From: Propionibacterium acidifaciens DSM 21887
Lineage (GTDB): Bacteria; Actinomycetota; Actinomycetes; Propionibacteriales; Propionibacteriaceae
Assembly: GCF_000426605.1 (NCBI RefSeq)
Contig: NZ_AUFR01000017.1
Span: 1-59,749 of the forward strand
Reading direction: 5' to 3'
DNA: 59,749 bases
Shown here: piece by piece, positions 38,454 through 47,267 of the stretch
Position numbering within the stretch: position 1 is the first letter of the stretch
Layout of the letters: the number at the start of each line of letters is the position of its first letter
The notes under the pieces: generated by a model
What the model was told of the DNA's origin: nothing
Databases searched by the model: none
The model's input: the letters and a program-made list of their open reading frames with translations, nothing else
Translations under genes and position numbers: made by a program

Positions 38454-39848
38454 TCACCGCTCGTCGTCCCCGGCCCGGCCCGGCCTGCGCAGATCGAGCA
38501 CGCCGAGGGCCTGGGCGACGCTCGAGACCTCGACGACCTCCAGACGGCCCGGGAGCCGCGCCCCGCGGTCGCGGCTGCCCGCCGGGACGACGGCCAGCTC
38601 GAAGCCGAGGCGCGCCGCCTCGACCAGGCGGCGCTCCAGGCCCGGCACGCGGCGCAGGTCGCCGGCCAGGCCGACCTCGCCCAGGGCCAGCACCTTGTGC
38701 GGGAAGTTGCGGTCGACGAGGGCCGAGGCGACGGCGATCGCCACCGCCAGGTCGGCGCTCGGATCGGTGATGCGGGCCCCGCCGACGGTGCTGACGTAGA
38801 CGTCGCGGTCGAACAGGCGCAGCCGCGCCTTGGACTGGAGCACGGCGAGCACCATCGAGACGCGCGAGAACTCGACGCCGTTGGTGACCCGGCGCACCGG
38901 GCCCTCACGGCGCACCGCCGCGGCGAGGCCCTGCACCTCGGCGAGCAGCGGGCGGCGCCCCTCCATCGTCACCGTGACGCAGGTGCCCGGCACCGGCTCG
39001 TCGTGGCGGGTGGTGAACAGTCCCGAGGGGTCGGGCACCTCGACGATGCCGTGCTCGGCCATCTCGAAGCAGCCCACCTCGTCGGAGGGGCCGTACCGGT
39101 TCTTCACCGCCCGCACCATCCGGAAGCCCGAGTGGCGGTCGCCCTCGAAGTTGAGGACGACGTCGACGAGGTGCTCGAGCGTGCGGGGGCCGGCGATCGC
39201 GCCGTCCTTCGTCACGTGGCCGACGATGACGACCGCCATGCCGCGGGTCTTCGCGACCCGCACGAGGGCCGCTGTCACCTCGCGCACCTGGGCCGAGCCG
39301 CCCATGATGCCGTCGGCCTGGGAGGCGCCGACGGTCTGGATGGAGTCGAGCACCATGAGCGTCGGCGCCGTCTGCTCGATGTGGCCGAGCACGGTGCCGA
39401 GGTCGTTCTCGGCGGCCAGGTAGAGCTCGTCGGCCAGGGCCCCGGTGCGCTCGGCGCGCAGCCGCACCTGCGAGGCCGACTCCTCGCCGGTGATGTAGAG
39501 CGTGCGGTTGCCGCCGCGCGCCCACTGCGCCGCCACCTCGAGCAGCAGTGTCGACTTGCCGACGCCCGGCTCGCCGGCCAGCAGGACGACGACCCCGGGC
39601 ACGAGGCCGCCGCCCAGGACGCGGTCGAGCTCGCCGATGCCGGTCAGCCGCCGGTCGGCGGCCTGCGCCGAGACCTGCGCGATGGGCACCGCCTGCGCGG
39701 CCGGCCGGTGCGCGGCGACGGACCCGGGCCGGGGCGCGTCGCGCTCGGCGACGCTGCCCCAGGTCTGGCACTGCCCGCAGCGCCCGACCCACACGGGGCT
39801 CGTCCACCCGCACTCGCCGCACCGGTACGCGTCCTGCTTCCTGGCCAT
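38454..39848 (-). CDS. radA: DNA repair protein RadA
   Basis: 464 residues. Branch-migration ATPase of recombination repair. Zinc finger CGECGWTSPVWVGRCGQC at residues 10-27, Walker A GEPGVGKST near residue 100, the KNRYGPSDEVGCFEM motif specific to RadA, and the Lon-like C-terminal domain (SKARLRLFDRDVYVSTVGGARI; EVGLAGDLRRVPGLERRLVEA). The ATG at 39848 places the zinc finger normally. Confidence 0.97.
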   Translation of the reverse strand: MARKQDAYRCGECGWTSPVWVGRCGQCQTWGSVAERDAPRPGSVAAHRPAAQAVPIAQVSAQAADRRLTGIGELDRVLGGGLVPGVVVLLAGEPGVGKSTLLLEVAAQWARGGNRTLYITGEESASQVRLRAERTGALADELYLAAENDLGTVLGHIEQTAPTLMVLDSIQTVGASQADGIMGGSAQVREVTAALVRVAKTRGMAVVIVGHVTKDGAIAGPRTLEHLVDVVLNFEGDRHSGFRMVRAVKNRYGPSDEVGCFEMAEHGIVEVPDPSGLFTTRHDEPVPGTCVTVTMEGRRPLLAEVQGLAAAVRREGPVRRVTNGVEFSRVSMVLAVLQSKARLRLFDRDVYVSTVGGARITDPSADLAVAIAVASALVDRNFPHKVLALGEVGLAGDLRRVPGLERRLVEAARLGFELAVVPAGSRDRGARLPGRLEVVEVSSVAQALGVLDLRRPGRAGDDER

Positions 39849-39880
39849 GCCCCCACCGTAGGGACCGGCACCGACAGTTC

Positions 39881-40375
39881 TCCGCCCGGGCGGGACCACG
39901 CGGCTGGCACGCCGCAGCAGACCGTGGAGACAGTCCCCCACCTCCCCGGGGCGGGGCCGAGGCGCCCCTGGAAAGCACCGACGACCGCGAGCATTCCGCC
40001 TCGACCGCGGGCGGGGCCGGGGGACGGATCATGCGGGATGCAGGCATCGCCATCGCTCCGCCTCGCCCGCGGCGGGGCCGGGGACATCATTGCGCTCCGG
40101 AACCGATCCCTCCGCCCCCCGCGGCGGGGCCGGGGACGAGACGGCCGCGGCCCCGAGCCGCACGAGCCGCCCGGAGCGGCGCCCCGGGCGGCCCCCGCCC
40201 GCTCGGAGGGGATCGGCGAGGGCCCGGCCTGCCGACCACATCAAGGGCGGCCCCCGCCCGTTCGGAGCTCGGAGGGGCGCCCCGGCCGGTCGATCCGGCC
40301 CGCGGGGGTCCACTTCGGCCCGCACCTTCTGCGGGTCAGACGCCGGCCGGTCGATCCGGCCCGCGGGGGTCCACT
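39881..40375. repeat. GC-rich degenerate array with ~60-nt period
   Basis: Between radA and proline dehydrogenase, GC-rich cores recur at about 60-nt steps: GCGGGGCC cores near 39951, 40011, 40072 and 40124, GGGCGGCCCCCGCCCG at 40186 and 40245, and a perfect 33-mer at 40282-40314 and 40343-40375 (starts CCGGCCGGTCGATCC, ends GGGGGTCCACT; offset exactly 61). A related core TCCGCCCGGGCGGG lies at 39881. Neighbouring units resemble each other more than distant ones. No cas genes are present. Confidence 0.6.
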
Positions 40376-40455
40376 ACCCTTGAAACGGCCCCGGCGCCCG
40401 GCGGGGCCCCTTGACCCCGACGGTGCCGCGGCACCCCACGACGAGCGGAGCGACG

Positions 40456-41388
40456 ATGAGGCGGATGCTCATGCGGCTGTCGCGCCTCGACCGCTTCCAC
40501 CGCCTGCTCGCCGAGGCGCCCGCCGCCCGCGAGCTGATCGGCCGGTATGTCGCCGGCGAGACCCTCGACGAGCTCGTCGGCGTGCTCGCCGATCTGCGTC
40601 GCAAGGGCCTGTCGGCCGGTGTTGACCATCTGCTCGCCGACGCCGCGGACGAGGCGACGGCGGCCGCCAACGAGCGTTCCTACCTCGACTGTCTCGACGC
40701 GCTCGCCGGGGCCGGGCTGGCCGCAGGCGCCGACCTCGACGTCGCCCCGTCCGCCCTCGGCGCCCCGGGCGGGGACGAGGGGCTCCTGCGCGCCCGGCTC
40801 GCGCGCATCTGTACGGCGGCCGAGCGCGCCGGGGCCGACGTCACCCTCCGCATGGACGCCGGTCGCGAGGGCCGCGAGGACGTCGTCGAGGAGACGCTCG
40901 CGCTGGCCGGGCGGCTGCGCGAGGACTTCCCGCGCACCGGCGTCACCCTGCTGGCCGGGCTGCGCCGTACCGAGTCCGACTGCCGCGCCCTCGCCGTCGA
41001 CGGCGTCCGGCTGCGGCTGTGCAAGGGCGACCGGGGCGAGGGCCGCGATGCGTTCACGAGCCGCCACGCCGTCGACCTGTCGTACGTGCGCTGCCTCACG
41101 GTGCTCATGGCCTCCGACGCCTACCCGATGGTCGCCACGCACGACCCGCGGCTCGTCGAGATCGCCCTCGACCTGGCCCGGCGGAACCACCGCGGGCCCG
41201 GCGACCACGAGTTCCAGATGCTCCACGGGGTGCGCCCATGGGAGCAGCGCCGTCTGGCCGACATCGGCCGGACGATGCGCACCGGAATCCCCTTCGGCCC
41301 CGACGGGTACGCCCGCTTCCTCCGGCGCGTGGCCGACCACCCGTCCGACGGGGCGCTCTACGCGCGCAGCCTGCTGGGGCGCCGATGA
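40456..41388 (+). CDS. proline dehydrogenase (single-function)
   Basis: 310 residues. FAD enzyme that oxidises proline to pyrroline-5-carboxylate. The barrel motifs are RLRLCKGDRGEGRDA (strand with the substrate-binding Lys/Arg), MVATHDPRLVEIAL and FQMLHGVRPWEQRRLA, all typical of PutA/PRODH. No P5C dehydrogenase is adjacent; proC lies 2 kb downstream, which allows a proline-P5C cycle. ATG 40456 has GAGCGGAG upstream; an in-frame ATG at 40411 lies in the repeat region. Overlaps the next gene (ATGA). Confidence 0.9.
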   Translation: MRRMLMRLSRLDRFHRLLAEAPAARELIGRYVAGETLDELVGVLADLRRKGLSAGVDHLLADAADEATAAANERSYLDCLDALAGAGLAAGADLDVAPSALGAPGGDEGLLRARLARICTAAERAGADVTLRMDAGREGREDVVEETLALAGRLREDFPRTGVTLLAGLRRTESDCRALAVDGVRLRLCKGDRGEGRDAFTSRHAVDLSYVRCLTVLMASDAYPMVATHDPRLVEIALDLARRNHRGPGDHEFQMLHGVRPWEQRRLADIGRTMRTGIPFGPDGYARFLRRVADHPSDGALYARSLLGRR

Positions 41389-42224
41389 GCGGCGGACGGA
41401 CGGACCCCGGGCCGGGGGAGTCTCCGACGGGCGCCGGAGGGCCCGTCGCCAGCGGCGCGGCGGCGGCCCGGCGCCGCGCCCGTCTGGGGCTGGAGACCCT
41501 CGGCGTGCTGGCCGTGTGCCTGGGCCGGTCGGCCGTCTACGCGGTGCTGTCGATCCTCGACAAGCTGACCCTGGGCCCGGCCCTGGGTGAGCAGACGACG
41601 ACGATCAACGGCTCGACGACGCCGGACCGCCCCTGGCTCGACCTGTGCTACAAGCTCGCCGACTACCTCTTCCTCGCGGCGCCGGTGGTCATCGTCCTGT
41701 ACCTGCTCACCGCCGTCCGGCGCCCGGGGCACGATCCGTGGCGGGCGATCGGCCTGGACCGGACGCGCCCCGGCCGGGACGTCGGCGCCGGCGTGGCCCT
41801 GACGGCGGCCATCGGCATCCCCGGCCTGGCCTTCTACCTCTTCGCCCGCCGGCTCGGCATCAACACGGACGTCGCCGCCGGCAACCTGGCCGAGCACGTG
41901 TGGACCATCCCCGTGTACGTCCTGGCGGCCTTCGCGAACGGCCTGCTCGAGGAGACCGTCATGGTCGCCTATCTGCTCACCCGCTGGCGCCAGTGCGGCT
42001 GGCGCCCGGGCGCGGCGGTGGCCGTCAGTGCCCTGCTCCGCGGCTCCTACCACCTCTACCAGGGCTTCGGCGGCCTCCTGGGCAACGCCGTCATGGGCGC
42101 CGCCTGCTGCCTGTACTGGACCAGGGCGAGGCGCCTGTGGCCGCTCATCGTCGCGCACACCCTGCTCGACGTGTTCAGCTTCGTCGGCTACGCCCTCCTG
42201 CACGGCGTCGTCGGCTGGCTGTGA
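41385..42224 (+). CDS. CPBP-family intramembrane metalloprotease (Abi/CAAX-like)
   Basis: 279 residues with about seven membrane helices. The family's metal motifs are NGLLEETVMVAYLLTRWRQ (Glu-Glu), LLRGSYHLYQG (His after Arg-Gly) and LIVAHTLLDVFSF (His, Asp). The first 30 residues are a soluble Gly/Pro-rich start. CPBP proteases cleave within the membrane, some in bacteriocin self-protection; no such link is visible here. Coupled to proline dehydrogenase by ATGA. Confidence 0.88.
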   Translation: MSGGRTDPGPGESPTGAGGPVASGAAAARRRARLGLETLGVLAVCLGRSAVYAVLSILDKLTLGPALGEQTTTINGSTTPDRPWLDLCYKLADYLFLAAPVVIVLYLLTAVRRPGHDPWRAIGLDRTRPGRDVGAGVALTAAIGIPGLAFYLFARRLGINTDVAAGNLAEHVWTIPVYVLAAFANGLLEETVMVAYLLTRWRQCGWRPGAAVAVSALLRGSYHLYQGFGGLLGNAVMGAACCLYWTRARRLWPLIVAHTLLDVFSFVGYALLHGVVGWL

Positions 42225-42295
42225 TCCCCGCCCGCCGGTCCCGGCGGCGCCGACGAGGACGAGACCCCGGCGCGGTCGCCGGTGCGCGCGGTTAG

Positions 42296-43342
<1,047 letters not shown>

Positions 43343-43344
43343 CG

Positions 43345-44181
43345 ATGACCGAGGCGCATCCGGCCCGGTCGGCGCCCGCCGCCGGGCTGCGCCTGGGCTT
43401 CCTGGGCGCCGGGACCATGGGCGGCATCATCGCCGCCGGGCTCGTCGCCGCCGGCCATGAGCCCGGGCTGATCGGCGTGACGAGCGCCACGCCGCGCACC
43501 CGCGAGGAGCTGGCCGCCCGGCTCGGCGTGCGGGCCTTCGACTCCAACGCCGAGGCCGCGGCATGGGCCGACGCCGTGGTCCTCGGCGTCAAGCCCCGCG
43601 CCGCCGCCGAGCTCCTCGAGGGCGTCCGCGAGCAGATCGGCGACGGGACACTCGTCATCAGCCTGTGCGCCGGCCTGTCCACCGCCGCCCTCGAGGCCCA
43701 CCTCGTGCCCGGCGCGCGGGTCGTGCGCGTCATGCCGAACACGCCGTCGGCGGTCGGCGAGGGCATGGCGGGCATCAGCGCCGGGGCCGAGGCCACCGGG
43801 GACGACCTCGACGTCGCCGCTGCGCTCATGGGCGCCGTCGGCAGGGCCGTCGTCATCCCCGAGTCGCAGCAGAACGCGCTGGCGGCGATCTCCGGCTCCG
43901 GACCCGCCTGGGTGTTCCACGGCATCGAGTCCCTCGTCGAGGCGGCCGTCGCCCAGGGCCTTCCGCGGCCGCTGGCCACCGAGCTCGTCGTCCAGACGGT
44001 CAAGGGCTCGGCCCTCGTGCTCGAACGCACCGGCCAGCACCCCTCGCTGGCCCGCGAGGCCGTCACCTCGCCGGGCGGCACCACGGCCGCAGGGCTGCGC
44101 GTCCTCGACCGGCGGGCCGTGCGCGCCGCCGTCGCCGACGCGGTCGACGCCTGCGTGCGTCGCGCCGGCGAGCTCGGCTGA
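43345..44181 (+). CDS. proC: pyrroline-5-carboxylate reductase
   Basis: 278 residues. Last step of proline synthesis. GFLGAGTMGGIIAAGL binds NAD(P)H; VVRVMPNTPSAVGEGM, AISGSGPAWVF and the C-terminal VTSPGGTTAAGLRVL are the ProC signatures. Directly downstream of asd, presumably co-transcribed. Confidence 0.96.
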   Translation: MTEAHPARSAPAAGLRLGFLGAGTMGGIIAAGLVAAGHEPGLIGVTSATPRTREELAARLGVRAFDSNAEAAAWADAVVLGVKPRAAAELLEGVREQIGDGTLVISLCAGLSTAALEAHLVPGARVVRVMPNTPSAVGEGMAGISAGAEATGDDLDVAAALMGAVGRAVVIPESQQNALAAISGSGPAWVFHGIESLVEAAVAQGLPRPLATELVVQTVKGSALVLERTGQHPSLAREAVTSPGGTTAAGLRVLDRRAVRAAVADAVDACVRRAGELG

Positions 44182-44220
44182 GCCTCGGCTCGGAGAAGTC
44201 GGCGCCGAGGAGCCCGTCCA

Positions 44221-44274
44221 GAATTCTCTTGCGCCGGGTGCAGGAGAATTCCTGCACCCGGCGCAAGAGAATTC
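44221..44274. repeat. 54-bp near-perfect palindrome before the ATPase start codon
   Basis: Two 25-base arms, 44221-44245 (starts GAATTCTCTTGCGCCGGGTG) and 44250-44274 (its exact reverse complement), around the loop GAAT. The ATG of the next gene is at 44276, two bases after the right arm, so there is no room for a ribosome site outside the hairpin. It could end proC transcription or hide the translation start of the ATPase. Confidence 0.95.
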
Positions 44275-44275
44275 C

Positions 44276-45633
44276 ATGTCGGAGTACTCCTGTCGTCACC
44301 GTGCCGTGGAACAGGTCTTCGTCACGCGAGCCTCCCAGCAGGTGGCGATCCTCGAGGGGCGTCGGGCGGTGGGCAAGTCGAGTCTCGCCAGACATCTGGC
44401 CGGTGAGGGTATCCATGCGAGCTGTCGGTCGCTCACCGAGCCCGATGTGCGCAGGAGCGCCGAGGCCGATCCCGATCGGTGGATCCGGACGCTCGAACTC
44501 CCAGCCGTGATCGACGAGGCACAGCTCGTTCCCGGGGTGGGTCTCGCGGCGAAGGGCCTCGTCGACGAGTTGCCGCAGGGGCATCATCTTCTTCTCACGG
44601 GTTCTGCCAGCGGCGGGCGCGGCACGATGGCGGGCTCCGATCCGCTCACCGGGAGGTCGGTACGGATCCGGTTGGATCCGTTCGCCGCGATGGAGCTCAA
44701 CGCTCATCCGGATCGAGCAGTGCCGTCGATCGTCGACGTGCTGTTCGACGCCGAGTTCTGTGATGCGAGCGTTGGCGCGGACGAACGCGCCGACCTGTGC
44801 ATCATGCTCCGTACCGGGGGCATCCCCTCCCACTGCCTGCCCGCCGTGCGACTCACGCGCAGCGCCCTCAATGCCAGGGTGGCGTCTGACAATCCGTCGA
44901 TCCTCGGTGAACAGGTGCTGCCGGGCGAACGTCTCGACCCCGGCATCGCCCTGCGCGTCCTCGACTCGGTGCTGCGCATCCCCGTCGGCTCAACCGCACC
45001 CGGCTGGCGCGGGAACTCGGCGTGGATCGCCAGACGATCAGCCGCTACCTGCGCATTCTCGAACGCAGGTTCATGATCACCGAGCTGCCCAACATCGGAG
45101 CAGGGGTCTCCAGGGCCGGCCGCGCCGCGCCGAAGGTGCACGGTGCCGACTCGTCCATGGTCTGCGAGACGCTGGAACGCGCGGGGCACGGCGTTGAAAC
45201 CAGCCCGGAACTGCTCGGCCAGACGTTGGAGACCTGGGTCTTCACCCAGATCAACGCGGCACGCGGCTGGGCGCGTCAGCACGTGGACGTCTTCTACCGG
45301 CGCGACGACAGGACCCGGCGAGAGGTCGACATCGTCCTGGTCGATGGCCGGGGCCGCCGGGTCGGTGTCGAGGTGAAGCCGGCCACGTCGGTCTCATCCG
45401 CCGATCCGAGGGGACCGCGCGCCATGGCGGATCACGGGCGTGAAGGCCTGCACCGCGGATTCATCGTGTGCACGGGCAGCCGCTGTCACCAGATCGACGA
45501 GACCGCATGGGCGCTCCCGCTGGCAGCGCTGCGTTCGCAGGACGAGCTACGCCGCATCGTGGCCGCGGACGATCCGGCCCAGGGCGTACCGCCGATGGCA
45601 CGAACGCTGATTCAGCGCACGGGAGGTACGGCC
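44276..45633 (+). pseudogene. AAA-type ATPase of the DUF4143 family, frameshifted
   Basis: Walker A is slightly degenerate (LEGRRAVGKSSLARHLAG, residues ~27-44) and LPAVIDEAQLVPG gives Walker B. The first frame runs to a stop at 45076. From about 44988 the family continues in another frame: RLNRTRLARELGVDRQTISRYLRILE (winged helix), ETLETWVFTQINAARGW and a nuclease-like end DIVLVDGRGRRVGVEVKP, as in DUF4143 ATPases. One missing base near 44988 explains both. That second frame continues without a stop into the TIR protein. Either a disabled gene, a sequencing error, or programmed frameshifting. Function of this ATPase family is largely unknown. Confidence 0.8.
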
Positions 45634-46734
45634 ATGATCAACGACGGGGCGACTGGAATGCAGACGGCTGAACGGGATGCCGCGGAGACGATCTTCCTCA
45701 GCTACGTGCACGCCGATGATGAAGTCCTGGACGGCGTCATCACCGGGTTCGCTCATCAGGTCGGGCAGGCGACTGAGTTCAATCCGGGGCGCCCGATCGA
45801 ACTCGTCATCGACCGCGACGTGCTGGGCTGGGGCGCCGACTGGAGGAAGGCCCTGCAGGAGCAGGTGGCGCGCACGACGTTCCTGCTCGCCATGGTGACA
45901 CCCGGCTGCGTCAGATCGCCGGCCTGCCAGGAGGACTTCACCTTCTTCGCCGCGAGAGGCGCGGCCCGCGAGTACGACGGGCTGCTCACCCTGCTGGTGA
46001 AGGACCCGCGGTGGGAGGCCCCTGACATCGTCGACAACCCGGTGTGCCAGGAGATCCATGAGTCGATGGACAGCCGCCAGTGGCCCGAACAACCCCCTGA
46101 GGACCTGGTGGTCGACATGCTCGGGTTCAAGAAGGCGGCAAGGGCGGTGGCCGAGGCCCTGACGGACCGCATCATCGATCTCGAGCAGAACGCCCCGGGA
46201 ACCGAGCCGCGTGGCCCAGCGGGCAACGACGATGATGGCCTGGTCAAGATCGTGGACGGGCTGCAGGACGAGCACCTGACGGATCTGGTCGCCCAGGCCA
46301 ACCGGCTCACTGCGGCGATGAACGATTTCGGTACCGCGCTCGCGCGGCAGATGAACCGGATCCCATCGGGGAGCACTCCCACCGCGAAGGCTCTTGTCCT
46401 GGTTTCCCGCAACTGCGAAGGGCCCCGCGCGGAACTCGATGCGGCTGCGGACGAGCCGGGCCGGGCCTGGAGGCGGACCAGCGATGACCTCCCCAAGGCA
46501 GTCTCATCCTTTCATGAGCCGGGCCAGAAGGATCTGGCCGACCAGGTGAAGCAGGAGCTCATCGGCATCACGACGGGGCTCGACACCGGCTCCCTGGACG
46601 AGATGCAGGCGATGGTGAGGCAAATGGGGCTGCTCTCGGCATCGCTGGGACCTGCGGGCCGGACGCTGTCGAAGGCGCTCTCGGTCGTGACGTCGATCAG
46701 GACCTCTGCAGACGCCTGGGTCTGCCAGCTGTGA
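45634..46734 (+). CDS. TIR-domain protein
   Basis: 366 residues from ATG 45634, which has GGGAGG eight bases upstream; the same frame is open back through the ATPase C-terminal half, so a fusion is also possible. Residues ~17-130 form a TIR domain: AETIFLSYVHADD (box 1), VIDRDVLGWGADWRKALQEQVA, FLLAMVTPGCVRSPACQEDF with the Glu expected to be the NADase residue. The remaining ~230 residues are helical and unassigned. Bacterial TIR proteins often cleave NAD or make signalling cyclic ADP-ribose in phage defence; that role is inferred from the family and the ATPase neighbour. Confidence 0.8.
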   Translation: MINDGATGMQTAERDAAETIFLSYVHADDEVLDGVITGFAHQVGQATEFNPGRPIELVIDRDVLGWGADWRKALQEQVARTTFLLAMVTPGCVRSPACQEDFTFFAARGAAREYDGLLTLLVKDPRWEAPDIVDNPVCQEIHESMDSRQWPEQPPEDLVVDMLGFKKAARAVAEALTDRIIDLEQNAPGTEPRGPAGNDDDGLVKIVDGLQDEHLTDLVAQANRLTAAMNDFGTALARQMNRIPSGSTPTAKALVLVSRNCEGPRAELDAAADEPGRAWRRTSDDLPKAVSSFHEPGQKDLADQVKQELIGITTGLDTGSLDEMQAMVRQMGLLSASLGPAGRTLSKALSVVTSIRTSADAWVCQL

Positions 46735-47046
46735 GCCCCGGCCCGGGAAGTCCGCCAGTCCACCGACCAGGCCCGCCCACCGCGCCGCGCGGGCAGGTGG
46801 AAGGACACCGGCGCCGCGCCGGGCCCGCTGCGCGGTGTCCGCGCCCGCTTCCGGGCAGGGCCCCGGGGCCATCGCAGGTCCCGGGTCGAGTCCCGCCACG
46901 AGTGGCATCCACAGGGCCCGAGGATTTTCGTCGACGGCTCGGGTACGGGTACACTCATGCCGTTGCCGTCGGGGGCTCGGTCGTCAGGTCGCCGCCCCCG
47001 GTGGGAAGACATCGGGTCTCGACCCGAAGACTACGGAAGGTCCACA
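46735..47046. other. intergenic region with candidate bS22 promoter
   Basis: No gene. TTCGTC at 46927-46932 and TACACT at 46950-46955 (17-base spacer) form a plausible promoter for the ribosomal protein gene at 47047. Confidence 0.5.
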
Positions 47047-47148
47047 GTGGGTTCGGTCATCAAGAAGCGTCGCAAGCGCATGGCGAAGAAGAAGCACCGC
47101 AAGCTTCTCAAGAAGACGCGCATCCAGCGTCGTCGCGCCGGCAAGTAA
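47047..47148 (+). CDS. 30S ribosomal protein bS22 (AURKAIP1/COX24 domain)
   Basis: 33 residues beginning (GTG) [18 protein letters not shown] and ending RIQRRRAGK. This tiny, Lys/Arg-rich protein is a constituent of actinobacterial ribosomes near the decoding site. GGAAGG precedes the GTG. Too short for most gene finders but the sequence is nearly invariant in the phylum. Confidence 0.95.
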   Translation: MGSVIKKRRKRMAKKKHRKLLKKTRIQRRRAGK

Positions 47149-47267
47149 GTTCTCCGACCCCCACTGCACCGGGCCGCTCCTGCGTCCTCGCGCGACAGCG
47201 CCCGCGGCACGTTCCTCGATCGTCCGCGTCGCAGTGCGTTCGCAGGGGCGTCAGGGGGAGGCCCGTG

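Noticed and set aside
39881-40375. Calling the 60-nt array a CRISPR
   Set aside because: Repeat units are too divergent, the best repeat pair is 33 nt with a 28-nt gap, and no cas gene is in the window; kept only as a repeat.
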